Assembly (NCBI GenBank): GCA_023411035.1 | Contig: JAEYPE010000152.1 | Coordinates: 1 to 63,345, forward strand | Source of the DNA: Pseudomonadota bacterium | GTDB lineage: Bacteria; Pseudomonadota; Alphaproteobacteria; Azospirillales; Azospirillaceae | Length of the DNA: 63,345 nt | Direction of reading: 5' to 3' | Part shown: one piece after another, positions 47,287-55,853 of the stretch | Layout: every line of letters begins with the position of its first letter | How positions within the stretch are numbered: the stretch's first letter is position 1 | Made by a program: the position numbers and the translations under genes | Notes under the pieces: model-generated | What the model saw: only the letters and a program-made list of their open reading frames with translations | Database searches by the model: none | Told to the model about the DNA's origin: nothing

Positions 47287-49872
47287 TCAGTCGGCCGGTT
47301 CACGCCGCTTGGGGCCGGGTGGCGGCGGCACATCCGGATTCGGCACATCCGGATTCGGGGCATCCGGGACCAGCGCCAGGGCGATGGCGCTGCGCAGGTC
47401 TTCCGCCTTGACGGGTTTGTGCAGGATGCGGAACTTGCCGGCTTCCGCCTCCGCCAGACGTTCCGGCGTGGTGTCGCCGGTCACGAGGATGCCGGGGATC
47501 GGGCGCTTCGACCGGCGCCGCACCTCGCGGATGGTCTCGGTGCCCGTGTGCCCCTCGCCCAGCCGGTAATCGGCGACGATCACATCCGGGGCGGGGTGGC
47601 GATGCAGCGCATCCACCGCCTCGCCGAAGGTGCCGGCGGGAAACACCTCATGCCCCCATTGCCGGATCATCGTGCACAGCCCCTCGCGGACGATGGGGTC
47701 GTCCTCGACCACTAGAATTCGGGCGCCGGCCCGCATCCGGGCGATGGCGGGGAATCCTGCCGGCGGGGTCGTGGCAGGGGCGGGGGATTCGGCGAGCGGC
47801 ACCTCCACCCGGAAGACCGAGCCGCGCCCCGGTTCGGAGCGCAGGCTGACCGGGTGGTCCAGCATGTGGGCCAGCCGGCGCACCACGGCAAGCCCCAGCC
47901 CAAGCCCCTGGTCGCGGTCGCGGCTGGCGTTCCCGACCTGGACGAACTCCTGAAAGATATCCTCCTGCCGGTTGGCGGGAATGCCGATGCCGGTGTCCCA
48001 CACCTCGATCCGCAGCACCGCCCCGCGCCGCCGGCAGCCGACCAAGATGCGCCCGTGGCTGGTGTAGCGCAGCGCGTTCTCCACCAGATTCTGAAGGATG
48101 CGGCCCAGCAGCATCGGGTCGCTGTCCACATAAGCCCCGCAGGGCATGATGTGCAGCAGCAGCCCCTTGCGCACCGCCACCGGGCGGCTATTGGCGGCGA
48201 TGCGGTCCAGCAGTTCCGTCACCGGGAAGACCCTGCGGGCCGGCTCCACCGCCCCGGCCTCCAGCCGCGAGACGTCCAGCAGCCCGTCCAGAAGCATCTT
48301 CAGGGCGCCCAGCGCGCGGTCCATGGTGGTCAGGATCTTGCGCATGGCGGGATCGGTGGTGCAGTTGGACAGCGCCTCCATCAGCAGCATCAGCGATTGC
48401 ACGGGCTGGCGCAGGTCGTGGCTGGCCGCCGCCAGGAATTTCGACTTGGCGACGTTGGCCGCGTCGGCCTCCCGCCGCGCGTCGGCCAGCGCGGCCTGGG
48501 CGGTCTTGTGTTCCGTGATGTCGCGGACGGTGGTGATCACGCTGACCAGTTGCCCGGCGTTCCCCCGCACCGGCGAGGCGCGCAGTTCCAGCCAGATTTC
48601 CCCCGCACCGCCAGCAGAATGGGCGACGGGGCGACGGAATTCGACGCGCGTATCCCCGGCATCCTCGACGCCGTCGCACAGCGTCCACAGGTCCGCCTGA
48701 TCCGCCATGGGCCCGGCCAGCACCTCCCGCACACCGCGCCCGATGGCGTCGTCCTGGCCGATGCCCATCAGCCGGGCGAAGGCGGGGTTGGTGTAGACCA
48801 CCGGCGTGCCGTACCGGGTGGCGTCGGCGATCAGGATGCCGTCGCCGCTCCATTCCATCGCCCGGTTGCGGATGCGCAGCGCCCGGTCGCCGTGCCGGCG
48901 CCGCTGCAATTCCACCAGGAAGGCGGTGGTGAAAAGCAGGATCACCATGGTGGTCGCGGCGGCCCAGAGGATGGAAACGGAACGGTTCTGCCGCCACGCG
49001 CCGAACACCGTCTCCACCGACTCGCCGACCACCGTCACGAGCGGATAATCGGCGGAGGCGCGGAAGGCGTAGATGCGCTCCACCCCGTCCACCTGGCTGG
49101 CGATACGATGATGCCGGACCGTCCCGCTGCCCGCCTCCGGCCAAAGGTCCGGGTTGCGGAGGTTGCGCCCGTACACCTGTTCCTGAAGGGCTTGCCGGGC
49201 CAGCAGGGGACCGTCCGCGCGGGCGATGGCGACCGAGCTGTCGCGCGGCAGGTCCAGCCGGCCATAGAAGCGGGAGAACATCTCCGCCGGAATGTCGATC
49301 ACGGCGACGCCGCGGAACCTCCCGTCCGCCCCGTCCAACCGGCGCGACACCGGAATGAAGACTTCGGAAGTGCCGGGGCTGGCGAAGGGCAGACCGATGA
49401 CGAAGCCCTTCTGGTTGCCCTTCCGGTGGGCGCCGGATTTGTGCCGGGCGAACTCCTCCCACTCCAGGACGGGGTCGCGGGTGATGGTCCGCCCAATACC
49501 CATGGACAGCCAGCCGTTCGCATCGTAAATCCGGATGGAGGCGGCCAACCCCTCCTCGAACGACCGCCGGGTGGGAGTCAGCAGGGGAATGTCCTTCTCG
49601 ACATGGGACGCCACGTCGATCAGAAGGTCGTCCAGCCGGTAGAAGGTGGCGATAGCCTGTTCCTCGACCAGTTGCGCTATGGCCGCCGTGTGCTGGCGGG
49701 CCGTCTGGTCCAGGAAGCGTTCCTCGCGGTCGATGCGGCTCAGCAGCGTCCACCACAGCGCCGCGATGGCCACGCCGACCGCGACGGCGGGGAGAATGAG
49801 ACGGGCATCCACCCCCCGCGGAAAGGCGATCTTTCGTCGCACTGCGGACCTCGACCACTGCCGGAAAGGCAT
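47287..49872 (-). CDS. Hybrid sensor histidine kinase/response regulator
   Basis: An 861-residue membrane protein: TM1 at about 24-44, a periplasmic Cache-like sensor (45-297), TM2 at 298-320, a PAS domain (about 335-455), HisKA with His485 in AASHDLRQPVQSL, HATPase with NLVENALRY and DQGLGLGLAVVRRLA, and a C-terminal receiver with LVVEDDP and Asp in IVADYRLGEG. The kinase class (SHDLRQP) matches that of NahK/ErcS-type hybrids. A Pro/Asn-rich tail carries an exact 15-bp repeat (47327-47356). A TTG at 49899 is an unlikely earlier start. Confidence 0.93.
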   Translation of the reverse strand: MPFRQWSRSAVRRKIAFPRGVDARLILPAVAVGVAIAALWWTLLSRIDREERFLDQTARQHTAAIAQLVEEQAIATFYRLDDLLIDVASHVEKDIPLLTPTRRSFEEGLAASIRIYDANGWLSMGIGRTITRDPVLEWEEFARHKSGAHRKGNQKGFVIGLPFASPGTSEVFIPVSRRLDGADGRFRGVAVIDIPAEMFSRFYGRLDLPRDSSVAIARADGPLLARQALQEQVYGRNLRNPDLWPEAGSGTVRHHRIASQVDGVERIYAFRASADYPLVTVVGESVETVFGAWRQNRSVSILWAAATTMVILLFTTAFLVELQRRRHGDRALRIRNRAMEWSGDGILIADATRYGTPVVYTNPAFARLMGIGQDDAIGRGVREVLAGPMADQADLWTLCDGVEDAGDTRVEFRRPVAHSAGGAGEIWLELRASPVRGNAGQLVSVITTVRDITEHKTAQAALADARREADAANVAKSKFLAAASHDLRQPVQSLMLLMEALSNCTTDPAMRKILTTMDRALGALKMLLDGLLDVSRLEAGAVEPARRVFPVTELLDRIAANSRPVAVRKGLLLHIMPCGAYVDSDPMLLGRILQNLVENALRYTSHGRILVGCRRRGAVLRIEVWDTGIGIPANRQEDIFQEFVQVGNASRDRDQGLGLGLAVVRRLAHMLDHPVSLRSEPGRGSVFRVEVPLAESPAPATTPPAGFPAIARMRAGARILVVEDDPIVREGLCTMIRQWGHEVFPAGTFGEAVDALHRHPAPDVIVADYRLGEGHTGTETIREVRRRSKRPIPGILVTGDTTPERLAEAEAGKFRILHKPVKAEDLRSAIALALVPDAPNPDVPNPDVPPPPGPKRREPAD
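47327..47356. repeat. Tandem 15-bp repeat in the kinase C-terminal tail
   Basis: GGCACATCCGGATTC occurs twice head to tail, with a third degenerate copy after it. It encodes NPDVP repeats in frame, so copy-number change would alter the tail by five residues. Confidence 0.85.
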
Positions 49873-49994
49873 TATGCGCCAGCCACCATCCCCCTTCAAT
49901 GGACAAACCGACGACTAATGATACAAAAAGTGGAGAATATTCAAACTTTTGCGGAGTTTTTGGGGAATCGGGCAGCGGGCGGGCGCGCCGCCGG

Positions 49995-51569
49995 ATGAGC
50001 TTCGCCCGCGCCATCGCCACCGTCGGAAGCCTGACCCTGCTGAGCCGGCTGGCCGGGTTCGCCCGCGACATTCTGACCGCGGCGGTGCTCGGCGCCGGGC
50101 CGGTGGCCGATGCTTTCTTCGTGGCGCTGAAGCTGCCGAACTTCTTCCGCCGCCTGTTCGCGGAGGGGGCCTTCAGCGTCGCCTTCGTGCCGCTTTTCGC
50201 GGCGGAGCTTCAGCGCAGCGGGCGCGCCGCCGCCGTGGCCTTCGCCGAGCAGGCGCTGGCGGTTCTGCTGTCCGTGCTGCTGCCCTTCACGGCGCTGGCC
50301 ATCCTGGCGATGCCCGGCCTGATGCATGTCCTGGCGCCGGGCTTCGCGGACGAGCCGGAGAAGTTCGCGCTGGCCGTGGACATGGCGCGGCTGACCTTCC
50401 CATACCTGATGCTGGTGTCGCTGGTGGCGCTGCTGGGCGGGGTGCTGAACGCGCTGGACCGCTTCGGCCCCTTCGCCGCCGCCCCCATCGCCTTCAACCT
50501 GACGCTGATCGCCGCCCTGCTGACCGCCCCCCGGCTGGGGCTGGAGCCGGGGCGCGCCATGGCCGCGGCGGTCACCCTGTCGGGCGTGGTGCAACTGGTC
50601 TGGATGGGCTGGGCCTGCCGGACGGCGGGGATCACGCTGCGGCTGACCATGCCGCGGATGACCGAGGGGATGCGCCGCCTGTTCCGGCTGGTCGGGCCGG
50701 GGGCCATCGGCGCCGGGGTCATGCAGATCAACCTGTTCCTGAACGTCGTGCTGGCCTCCCTTCTGCCTTCGGGGGCGGTGTCCTTCCTTTATTACGCGGA
50801 CCGGCTGAACCAGATGCCGCTGGGCATCATCGGCATCGCCATCGGCACCGCCCTGCTGCCCGTCCTGGCCCGTTACGCGGCGGCGGGGGACGAGCGGATG
50901 GTGCGCCACTATCTCAGCCGCGCCCTGGAGTTCAGCCTGCTGCTGGGCCTGCCGGCGGCGGTGGCGCTGGCCGTCGCGGGGGCGCCCATCGTGTCCGTCC
51001 TGTTCGAGCGCGGCGCCTTCGGCCCGGCGGAGGCGCAGGCGACGGCCTGGGCGCTGGCCGCCTACGCCGTCGGCATCCCGGCCCATGTGATCGTCAAGGC
51101 GCTGAACGCCGCCTTCTTCGCCCGGCAGGACACGGCGACCCCGGTGCGCGTCGCCGTCGTGGTGACCGCCGCCAACCTGGCGCTGGGCATCGCGCTGATG
51201 CCGTTCCTGGAGCATGTGGGAATCGCGCTGGCGACCGGGCTGACGGCCTGGCTGAACCTCGCCCTGCTGGCCCGCGCGCTGCGCCGCCGGGGCTATCTGC
51301 ACCTGGACGAACGGTTCCTGGGCCGCGCGCCGCGCATCGTTGCGGCGGCGCTGGGCATGGGGGCGGCGCTGCTGTCCGGCGCATCGGTTCTGGCGCCGTG
51401 GCTGGCGGCGGGGTCCACGCCGGTCCGTTTCGCGGCCCTCGCCCTTCTGGTGGGCGGCGGCGTGGCGGTCTTCGCGGCTCTGGCGCAACTGACCGGCGCC
51501 ACCGACCTTGCCGACGTGAAGGGCTTCCTGCGGCGGGACACCCCGGAATCGAACCCGCCCGCGTCTTGA
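49995..51569 (+). CDS. murJ: Lipid II flippase MurJ
   Basis: A 524-residue MATE-like membrane protein with about 14 helices. It opens with the diagnostic LLSRLAGFARDILTAAVLGAGPVADAFFVALKLPN segment and FRRLFAEGAFSVAFVP. MurJ moves lipid II across the inner membrane for peptidoglycan synthesis. The ATG at 49995 is the family start; the frame extends 32 codons further upstream without support. It heads murJ-trpS-pcp. Confidence 0.96.
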   Translation: MSFARAIATVGSLTLLSRLAGFARDILTAAVLGAGPVADAFFVALKLPNFFRRLFAEGAFSVAFVPLFAAELQRSGRAAAVAFAEQALAVLLSVLLPFTALAILAMPGLMHVLAPGFADEPEKFALAVDMARLTFPYLMLVSLVALLGGVLNALDRFGPFAAAPIAFNLTLIAALLTAPRLGLEPGRAMAAAVTLSGVVQLVWMGWACRTAGITLRLTMPRMTEGMRRLFRLVGPGAIGAGVMQINLFLNVVLASLLPSGAVSFLYYADRLNQMPLGIIGIAIGTALLPVLARYAAAGDERMVRHYLSRALEFSLLLGLPAAVALAVAGAPIVSVLFERGAFGPAEAQATAWALAAYAVGIPAHVIVKALNAAFFARQDTATPVRVAVVVTAANLALGIALMPFLEHVGIALATGLTAWLNLALLARALRRRGYLHLDERFLGRAPRIVAAALGMGAALLSGASVLAPWLAAGSTPVRFAALALLVGGGVAVFAALAQLTGATDLADVKGFLRRDTPESNPPAS

Positions 51570-51629
51570 CCCCGCCCGGTTCCGGGGCGATAACAGCTGC
51601 CTTCCAGAAGTTTCGAGCGAGAGACCCCC

Positions 51630-52628
51630 GTGAACCGCATCTTCTCCGGCATGCAGCCGACCCGGCAGCTTCACCTCGGCAACTATCTGGGGGCGCTGCG
51701 GAACTGGGTCGAACTGCAAAACACGTACGAATGCATCTTCTGCGTCGTCGACCTGCACGCGCTGACCATCGACCAGGACCCGGAGGTTCTGCGCAACAAC
51801 ATCCGCGAGGTCACCGCGGCCTACATCGCCGCCGGCATCGACCCGGAGAAGAACATCCTCTTCAACCAGTCCTTCGTCTCGGCCCATTCGGAGCTGGGCT
51901 GGATTCTCTCCTGCCACACGCCGCTCGGCTGGCTGAACCGCATGACGCAGTTCAAGGAGAAGGCCGGCAAGCAGAAGGACATGGCGAATCTCGGCCTTTA
52001 CTCCTACCCGGTGCTGATGGCCGCGGACATCCTGCTGTACAAGGCCACCCACGTTCCGGTGGGCGAGGACCAGAAGCAGCATCTGGAGCTGGCCCGCGAC
52101 ATCGCCGGGGCCTTCAACCGCCGCTACGACACCGAGTTCTTCCCCCTGCCCGAGCCGCAGATCCTGGGCGAGGCGACGCGTGTGATGAGCCTGCGCGACG
52201 GCACCAAGAAGATGAGCAAGTCGGACGAGTCCGAATATTCGCGCATCAACATGACCGACGACGCCGACACCATCGCGACGAAGGTCCGCAAGGCCAAGAC
52301 CGATCCGGAGCCGCTGCCGGACAATGTGGCCGACCTGGAGAAGCGTCCGGAGGCCGACAACCTCGTGACCATCTACGCCGCCCTGTCCGGCCAGACGCGC
52401 GAGCAGACGGTGCAGCAGTTCGCGGGCGCCCAGTTCTCCGGCTTCAAGGCCGCGCTGGTCGATCTGTCGGTCGCCAAGCTGGCCCCGATGACCACCCGCA
52501 TGAAGGAGCTGCTGGGCGACAAGGCGGAGATCGACCGCCTGCTTCGCCGGGGCGGCGAGCGCGCGGCGGCCATCGCGGAGAAGAACCTGAACGACGTGAA
52601 GGACATCATCGGCCTTCTGCGTCCCTGA
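51630..52628 (+). CDS. trpS: Tryptophanyl-tRNA synthetase
   Basis: A 332-residue class Ic synthetase. The HIGH-type motif reads HLGN in TRQLHLGNYLGALRNW, the KMSKS loop is KKMSKSDESEYS, and AADILLYKATHVPVGEDQKQH forms the Trp pocket region. It follows murJ by 60 bp. Confidence 0.97.
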   Translation: MNRIFSGMQPTRQLHLGNYLGALRNWVELQNTYECIFCVVDLHALTIDQDPEVLRNNIREVTAAYIAAGIDPEKNILFNQSFVSAHSELGWILSCHTPLGWLNRMTQFKEKAGKQKDMANLGLYSYPVLMAADILLYKATHVPVGEDQKQHLELARDIAGAFNRRYDTEFFPLPEPQILGEATRVMSLRDGTKKMSKSDESEYSRINMTDDADTIATKVRKAKTDPEPLPDNVADLEKRPEADNLVTIYAALSGQTREQTVQQFAGAQFSGFKAALVDLSVAKLAPMTTRMKELLGDKAEIDRLLRRGGERAAAIAEKNLNDVKDIIGLLRP

Positions 52629-52667
52629 ACCCCCGAGGCTGATCCTCCTGACCGAAAGGCGTCCACC

Positions 52668-53285
52668 GTGACGGCTCCCATCCTGCTCACCGGCTTCCAG
52701 CCCTTCGGGGATCACGCCGTCAACCCGACGGCGCTCCTCATGGAGCGGCTGGCCGGCGAGCCGGGAGTCGTCACCGCGGTTCTGCCCGTCGAATACGACG
52801 CCTGCGGCGAAGCCTTCGCCGCCCTGCTGGAGGAACACCAGCCCGCCGCCGCCCTGTGCTTCGGGCTGGCCGCCGGTTCCGAGTACATCAAGATCGAGCG
52901 GCTGGCCTGGAACCGGGACGAGAGCGAGCAGGCCGACAACGCGGGCGTGGTGCGCATCGACGACGCCATCGTGCCGGACGGGCCGACCGCCTACGGCTCC
53001 ACCCTGCCGGTCCCCACGCTGGTCCGCGAACTGGCCATCGCCGGCCTGCCCGTGACCTTCAGCGACCACGCCGGCGGCTTCGTCTGCAACCACCTGTTCT
53101 ACCGTGCCCGTCATATGATCGAGACGGCGGATCTCGACATCCCCATGGGCTTCATCCATCTGCCGCCGCTGCCGGAACAGCTCGCCGGCAAGCTGGGCCG
53201 GTCCGGCCTGACGCTGGACCAGCAGGAACGGGCCGTGCGCACGCTGGTCGGGCTGCTGCGGCGGGGGCTGGGGATCGCCGCGTGA
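52668..53285 (+). CDS. pcp: Pyroglutamyl-peptidase I
   Basis: A 205-residue C15 peptidase. The catalytic Cys is in GGFVCNHLFYRARHM and the His in GFIHLPPLPEQ; the N-terminal ILLTGFQPFGDHAVNPT is characteristic. It removes N-terminal pyroglutamate from peptides. Start codon GTG with GAAAGG upstream. It converges with the YkgJ gene, four bases between stops. Confidence 0.93.
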   Translation: MTAPILLTGFQPFGDHAVNPTALLMERLAGEPGVVTAVLPVEYDACGEAFAALLEEHQPAAALCFGLAAGSEYIKIERLAWNRDESEQADNAGVVRIDDAIVPDGPTAYGSTLPVPTLVRELAIAGLPVTFSDHAGGFVCNHLFYRARHMIETADLDIPMGFIHLPPLPEQLAGKLGRSGLTLDQQERAVRTLVGLLRRGLGIAA

Positions 53286-53289
53286 TCCA

Positions 53290-54051
53290 TCAGGGATGCT
53301 GCGCCAGCCGCTCCATCTCCTTGGCCCAGCCCGCGTAGTTCTTGTGGAAATCGGCCAGCGCCGGATCGTTCCGGGTGCGCTCGGCCATGGTCTGCATCAG
53401 CGGGGCCTGCGCCGCCGCCAGTTCCCGCGCGTCGATCCGCCGGGTCGCGGTCAGGAAGGACGACAGGCTGGTGACCAGCTTTCCCCCCGCCGGGGCCGCC
53501 GCCATCTTCGCCAGATCGTTGACGATCCAGGGCATGTATTTCAGCACATAGTCCGCGTAGGTCCGCATGACCGGCGCCTGTTCCAGCAGGTCGGCGCGCT
53601 CCCGGTCGAAGTCCTCGCGGTCGAGAATCGCGTGGTTGCGGTAGACGACCGGCGCTTCGGCTGAAACGTCGCACCGCCAGCCCTTGCGCGGGATGAGCAG
53701 GTCGGCCTGATCCTTTTCCTCGCGGTAGGGGTAGAAGGGCATGGTCCGGCAGCGCGACGGCTTGTCCGCGTGGACGCCGCAGAGATTGTCCGCCCGCAGT
53801 TCCGGACAGGGAAAATGATTGGGCAGATAGGCGGTGGGCTGGATCAGCACCGCCACCGTCTTGCGGTTGGGCAGACGCACCGTCGTGCCCAGCCGGGAGG
53901 TGAGATCGTAGGATTTCGCGTTGGACCGCACCACCGTCCACACCAGCGCCAGCGGGAAGCGGACGGCGTGGGCCACCGCGTCCTTCAGGGTCAGCGGCAG
54001 CAGCCCGTGGCAGCATTTTCCGCAGGCGGTGCAGGCGAAGCGCGGTTCCAT
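53290..54051 (-). CDS. YkgJ-family cysteine cluster protein
   Basis: A 253-residue protein with the CxxCGKCC cluster CTACGKCCHG near residues 8-17 and a second set in CPELRADNLCGVHADKPSRC. Members are predicted to bind zinc or an iron-sulphur cluster; no function is proven. It may be co-transcribed with the upstream SEC-C gene, 22 bp apart. Confidence 0.87.
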   Translation of the reverse strand: MEPRFACTACGKCCHGLLPLTLKDAVAHAVRFPLALVWTVVRSNAKSYDLTSRLGTTVRLPNRKTVAVLIQPTAYLPNHFPCPELRADNLCGVHADKPSRCRTMPFYPYREEKDQADLLIPRKGWRCDVSAEAPVVYRNHAILDREDFDRERADLLEQAPVMRTYADYVLKYMPWIVNDLAKMAAAPAGGKLVTSLSSFLTATRRIDARELAAAQAPLMQTMAERTRNDPALADFHKNYAGWAKEMERLAQHP

Positions 54052-54073
54052 GGCCGGGGTCCCCGTCCGGTCC

Positions 54074-54553
54074 CTACCGGCCGCAGCAGGCCTTGAACTT
54101 CTTCCCCGATCCGCAGGGGCAGGGCTCGTTGCGGCCCACCTTCACGACCCGGCGCGGCTCGCCCTTCGGGTTCACCTCGCCCGCGCTGTAGAGCCACTGG
54201 CCGTCCTCGCGGCGGAAGGACGCCCGCTCGTGGTGGCGCATGTCCTGGCCGTCGCGGCGGAAATGGATCAGGAACTCGACGGTGCCCTGGTCGCCCTCCT
54301 CGGTGGCGCGCAGCACGTCCAGGCGCTGCCAGTCGCACTCGTCGGCCACCCGCTCCGCCTCGGCGCGGTTGAAGTCGTCGCGGATCTCCGGCGCGTGGGT
54401 GCGTTCCACATGGTCGAGGTCGTGGCGGACGAAGGCGGTGTAGCGCGACCGCATCAGCGCCTCCGCCGTCGGGGCCGGCGCGCCCGCCAGGATCGGGCCG
54501 CAGCACGACTCGAAGGAAAGGCCGGAACAGCAGGGGCAGGGCGAGGAGGTCAT
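54074..54553 (-). CDS. YchJ-like SEC-C motif protein
   Basis: A 159-residue protein with a YchJ-type middle domain (DFNRAEAERVADECDWQRLD) and SEC-C motifs at both ends: CPCCSGLSFESCCGP and GRNEPCPCGSGKKFKACCG. SEC-C motifs bind zinc and often mediate binding to SecB-like or ribosomal partners. Function of YchJ proteins is unknown. Confidence 0.88.
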   Translation of the reverse strand: MTSSPCPCCSGLSFESCCGPILAGAPAPTAEALMRSRYTAFVRHDLDHVERTHAPEIRDDFNRAEAERVADECDWQRLDVLRATEEGDQGTVEFLIHFRRDGQDMRHHERASFRREDGQWLYSAGEVNPKGEPRRVVKVGRNEPCPCGSGKKFKACCGR

Positions 54554-54643
54554 AACGCGCGGGTCCGTCGGTGTTGTCCGGGGCTGGTTTGGCAGGACAG
54601 GCCCGCCCCGGTCAAGCGCCTCCGAAGGACAGGCCGGACGCCA

Positions 54644-55030
54644 TCACGCCGTACGGGCGCGGCGCGGTTCGGACGGGGTATTGACGGCAGGACTCACGAT
54701 GGCGCGCAGTTCGTCGAGGAACGCGCGGCCGGTGTCGGTGAGCGTGACGATCTTGCGGCGGCGTTCGCGCGGGTCTTCCTGGGCCTGGACGAGGTCGAGT
54801 CCGGCCTTCCCGAAGCTGTGCCAGCGGCTGAGCGCGGCCACGTTGCGCGACGCGGAGGATTGGGCGATGCCCAGGCGTTCCGCAAGCTCGCCGATGGAAA
54901 TCCCTTCGTTCCGCGCGATCGTCATGAAGGACAGCGCATATTGGATCGGCAGGTCGGGATCGAGCTTGCGAAACGCCTCCAGCACATGGACGACGGTGGT
55001 CACCTCGTCAGGGCGAACATGGGCCGGCAT
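54644..55030 (-). CDS. MarR-family transcriptional regulator
   Basis: A 128-residue winged-helix protein. The recognition region reads SIGELAERLGIAQSSASRNVAAL and the wing DPRERRRKIVTLTDTGRAFL, both typical of MarR. No adjacent operon suggests its target; it probably represses its own gene. Confidence 0.85.
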   Translation of the reverse strand: MPAHVRPDEVTTVVHVLEAFRKLDPDLPIQYALSFMTIARNEGISIGELAERLGIAQSSASRNVAALSRWHSFGKAGLDLVQAQEDPRERRRKIVTLTDTGRAFLDELRAIVSPAVNTPSEPRRARTA

Positions 55031-55406
55031 CAGCGACCCTCCCGGAGCGAGGCCCCCATCGGGCCGGTGTGTAGATGATGTTCAGGCGTCCAAGCCATAT
55101 CACGAATTCCCCGTTATCCCGCCGGGCGTCGAAAAAACGATCCGGAGAGGCCCAATGGGCGTGCTCAACGAAGACAGAACGGCCGCAAAACCCCAAAAAG
55201 ACACACATGGCTTCCTCTCGATATCCGGAATTCGCGTTCCAATGCGCAGGGTTGAAGAAGGGAGCCGGTAGCTCGCTTGGCCGGATGGCTGGACCAATCG
55301 CCATGTCGGCGATTCGGGGTGGTGGGTACGACGGCTTTCATCGTGGTCTCCGTGGGTTGAAGGAAAGCGCGGTCCTGTTGGGAACCGCAGGATCGGGTAT
55401 CGCCTG
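55031..55406. other. 376-bp gap without a convincing gene
   Basis: Composition is lower in GC than its surroundings and the open frames look random. It holds an inverted pair CCAATCGCC/GTCGGCGATT (55294-55314) that resembles two iteron cores, and a hairpin GTATCGC/GCGATAC at 55397-55416 that covers the stop of the next gene. Confidence 0.5.
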
Positions 55407-55607
55407 TCAGCGATACGCTTGCAACGTCAAAAATGACCGGGCATCCGAAAGGTTCCGCTCCCGGATGTGTTGGGCTGAAAAGAATCCCGTTTCGGTTCCG
55501 TCCAGCCCGATATCGCGCCGCAGACGGCCGTTCAGCGTCTCCACTCCGGCGTCTTCGCCTTCGGCATCCAGCCACCGCCGCAGCAGGGCGTTCCACAGGG
55601 TCTGCAT
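55407..55607 (-). CDS. Small DUF1127-like protein (66 aa)
   Basis: A 66-residue protein. The segment LNGRLRRDIGLDGTETG resembles the DUF1127 core (LxRDIGL), and an amphipathic helix leads into it. DUF1127 proteins are small, basic and often linked to RNA or phosphate metabolism. A strong ribosome site AGGAGAGGAG precedes the start. Confidence 0.65.
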   Translation of the reverse strand: MQTLWNALLRRWLDAEGEDAGVETLNGRLRRDIGLDGTETGFFSAQHIRERNLSDARSFLTLQAYR

Positions 55608-55853
55608 GGCTCCTCTCCTTTTTGCAGGAAAGCAATAAATCCGTTATCGGATATTTTCCGTCAAGGCCGGCGCAAGGATGTGTGCCCGCGACACGCTTAC
55701 TGTTGCGCAATGGTCACGGCTGAAGGGCCGGCGTCCATCGTCTTGCCCTGGACAAGCCCGCCCCGCTGGGTCAAAGAGAATGCATCAAAGGTGGTGGGCT
55801 TGCGCCCGTTCCGCCTTCCGCTGCCCCTTCCGCAGTCAGGACGATCGACCCGC

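Noticed and set aside
49941..53159. Open frame of 1072 codons opposite murJ, trpS and pcp
   Set aside because: Runs antisense through three well-supported genes; low-complexity Gln/His/Arg/Gly composition.
55075..55638. 187-codon open frame on the plus strand in the gap after the MarR gene
   Set aside because: No ribosome site, no similarity, and it overlaps the better-supported DUF1127-like gene on the other strand.
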